Origin: an uncultured Prevotellaceae bacterium
GTDB taxonomy: Bacteria; Bacteroidota; Bacteroidia; Bacteroidales; Muribaculaceae
Direction: 5' to 3'
Assembly: GCA_900556245.1 (NCBI GenBank)
Contig: USOC01000065.1
Location: forward strand, 1 to 6,621
DNA: 6,621 nt
Position 1 is the first letter of the stretch, and every line of letters begins with the position of its first letter. Below are positions 5,820-6,621 of this stretch, in pieces. A program made the translations under genes and the position numbers. The notes beneath the pieces are model-generated. The model did no database searches. It worked only from the letters and a program-made list of their open reading frames with translations, and was not told where the DNA came from.

Positions 5820-6621
5820 ATGGACAAAAACATCCTGAAAATTGCAATTCCCGCAATCATCTCCAACATCATCGTTCCACTATTGGGACTGATTGACCTG
5901 ACTATAGCCGGGCATCTCGGCGCAACAGAATTCATCGGAGCCATAGCTGTGGGAGCCACCATGTTCAACCTGACCTACTGGAACTTCGGATTCCTCCGCA
6001 TGGGCACCACCGGGCTCACCGCCCAAGCATTTGGCAGCAGAGACCGCCGACAGATGGCGGAAAATCTGTATCGCCCTGCCGCTCTCGCCATCTTGTCAGG
6101 CATTGGCATCATCATCCTGCAACGCCCCGTCGAATGGTTGCTGCTCGAAGCAATCGGACCGACGAAGGAAACACGTCGGCTGGCATCCGAATATTTCCGC
6201 ATCTGCATCTGGAACGCCCCGGCCGTCCTGGCAAACATGAGCATCAGCGGATGGTTTGTCGGGATGCAAAACTCAATTTGGCCAATGACAATTGCCATCG
6301 CCATCAACATTATCAACATAGCAGTGAGCCTCGCTTGCGTCTATCTGGCAGGAATGGGCTTTGCCGGAATCGCCGTCGGCACCCTGGCCGCCCAGTGGAC
6401 CGGTCTGGCCATGTCCATGGCTATTGCATGGAAATTTCTCAAACCAAACCAACAGCCCTCAATCGCCGACTGCAGCAAAAGACTGCTCCGGGGAATAAGC
6501 GGCTACTTCAAGCTGAACGGAGACATCTTTTTGCCCAGCGTCTGCGTCATGATTCTCACGCTGTTTTTCACATCCCCCGGCCCTCGGACAGGCGACCTGA
6601 CACTGGCCGTCAACGCCATCA
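5820..6621 (+). CDS. MATE-family efflux transporter, DinF-like, N-terminal 267 residues (runs off window)
   Basis: Members of this inner-membrane family export drugs, metabolites or oxidised compounds in exchange for sodium or protons. The visible part covers just over half of a usual ~440-residue protein. It starts MDKNILKIAIPAIISNIIVP, then LLGLIDLTIAGHLGA (21-35), a classic first-helix MATE sequence. It continues with the helix-2 region LRMGTTGLTAQAFGSRD (59-75), further helices near 86-108, 127-147, 153-177 and 180-203, a basic cytoplasmic stretch 205-230, and the NGDIFLPSVCVMILTLFFTS segment (233-252) that begins the second bundle. This order resembles DinF-type rather than NorM-type MATE proteins. 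ATG 5820 is chosen by family N-terminus; no ribosome site precedes it (CCAGCTACCGCTT). The 74 bases after the tRNA contain no full promoter, only TACCTTTT (5774-5781) and a T-rich run (5778-5788), so transcription may come partly from tRNA read-through. Substrate unknown. Confidence 0.9.
   Translation, partial: MDKNILKIAIPAIISNIIVPLLGLIDLTIAGHLGATEFIGAIAVGATMFNLTYWNFGFLRMGTTGLTAQAFGSRDRRQMAENLYRPAALAILSGIGIIILQRPVEWLLLEAIGPTKETRRLASEYFRICIWNAPAVLANMSISGWFVGMQNSIWPMTIAIAINIINIAVSLACVYLAGMGFAGIAVGTLAAQWTGLAMSMAIAWKFLKPNQQPSIADCSKRLLRGISGYFKLNGDIFLPSVCVMILTLFFTSPGPRTGDLTLAVNAI

Overview
The window reads as a piece of a Bacteroidota chromosome, most likely order Bacteroidales. Three lines of evidence support this. 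Promoters follow the TTTG-N19/20-TAnnTTTG pattern used by the primary sigma factor of that phylum, with clear examples before the ABC operon, pfkA and the tRNA gene. Several genes lack a Shine-Dalgarno sequence and have AT-rich leaders. The protein families (a non-SusC TonB-dependent receptor with a carboxypeptidase-like N-terminal domain, and Bacteroidales-style RecO and MATE proteins) fit the same group. I cannot name a genus. No mobile element, CRISPR array or phage gene was seen.

Left part (1-3546), all on the minus strand. A four-gene operon runs right to left: an ABC ATPase (2611-3462), two related six-helix membrane proteins (1820-2614 and 978-1799), and a short GntR regulator of the YtrA type (619-981). 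The genes overlap by ATGA or lie 20 bases apart. The operon promoter (3516-3546) is followed at once by an almost palindromic AGTGTA-N12-TACACT site (3491-3514), which closely resembles the operator described for YtrA of Bacillus. The simplest model is that the last gene of the operon represses its own promoter and that a signal, possibly envelope stress or an antibiotic, releases it. Seventy bases downstream begins the N-terminal part of a TonB-dependent outer-membrane receptor (1-548, cut by the window edge). It has its own candidate -7 box and a run of nine C (G on the plus strand) just upstream.

Middle (3547-4763). A 244-base divergent intergenic region separates the ABC operon from pfkA (3707-4684, plus), an ATP-dependent 6-phosphofructokinase with intact motifs. 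pfkA converges on recO (4761-5486, minus), and a strong hairpin between them can serve as terminator for both.

Right part (5487-6621). After the recO upstream region come a well-formed tRNA-Glu(TTC) gene (5674-5745) with a consensus promoter and, 74 bases later, the start of a MATE-family efflux protein (5820 to beyond the window end). The housekeeping genes (pfkA, recO, tRNA-Glu) look ordinary. The most interesting object is the self-regulated ABC operon with its operator, next to the outer-membrane receptor.
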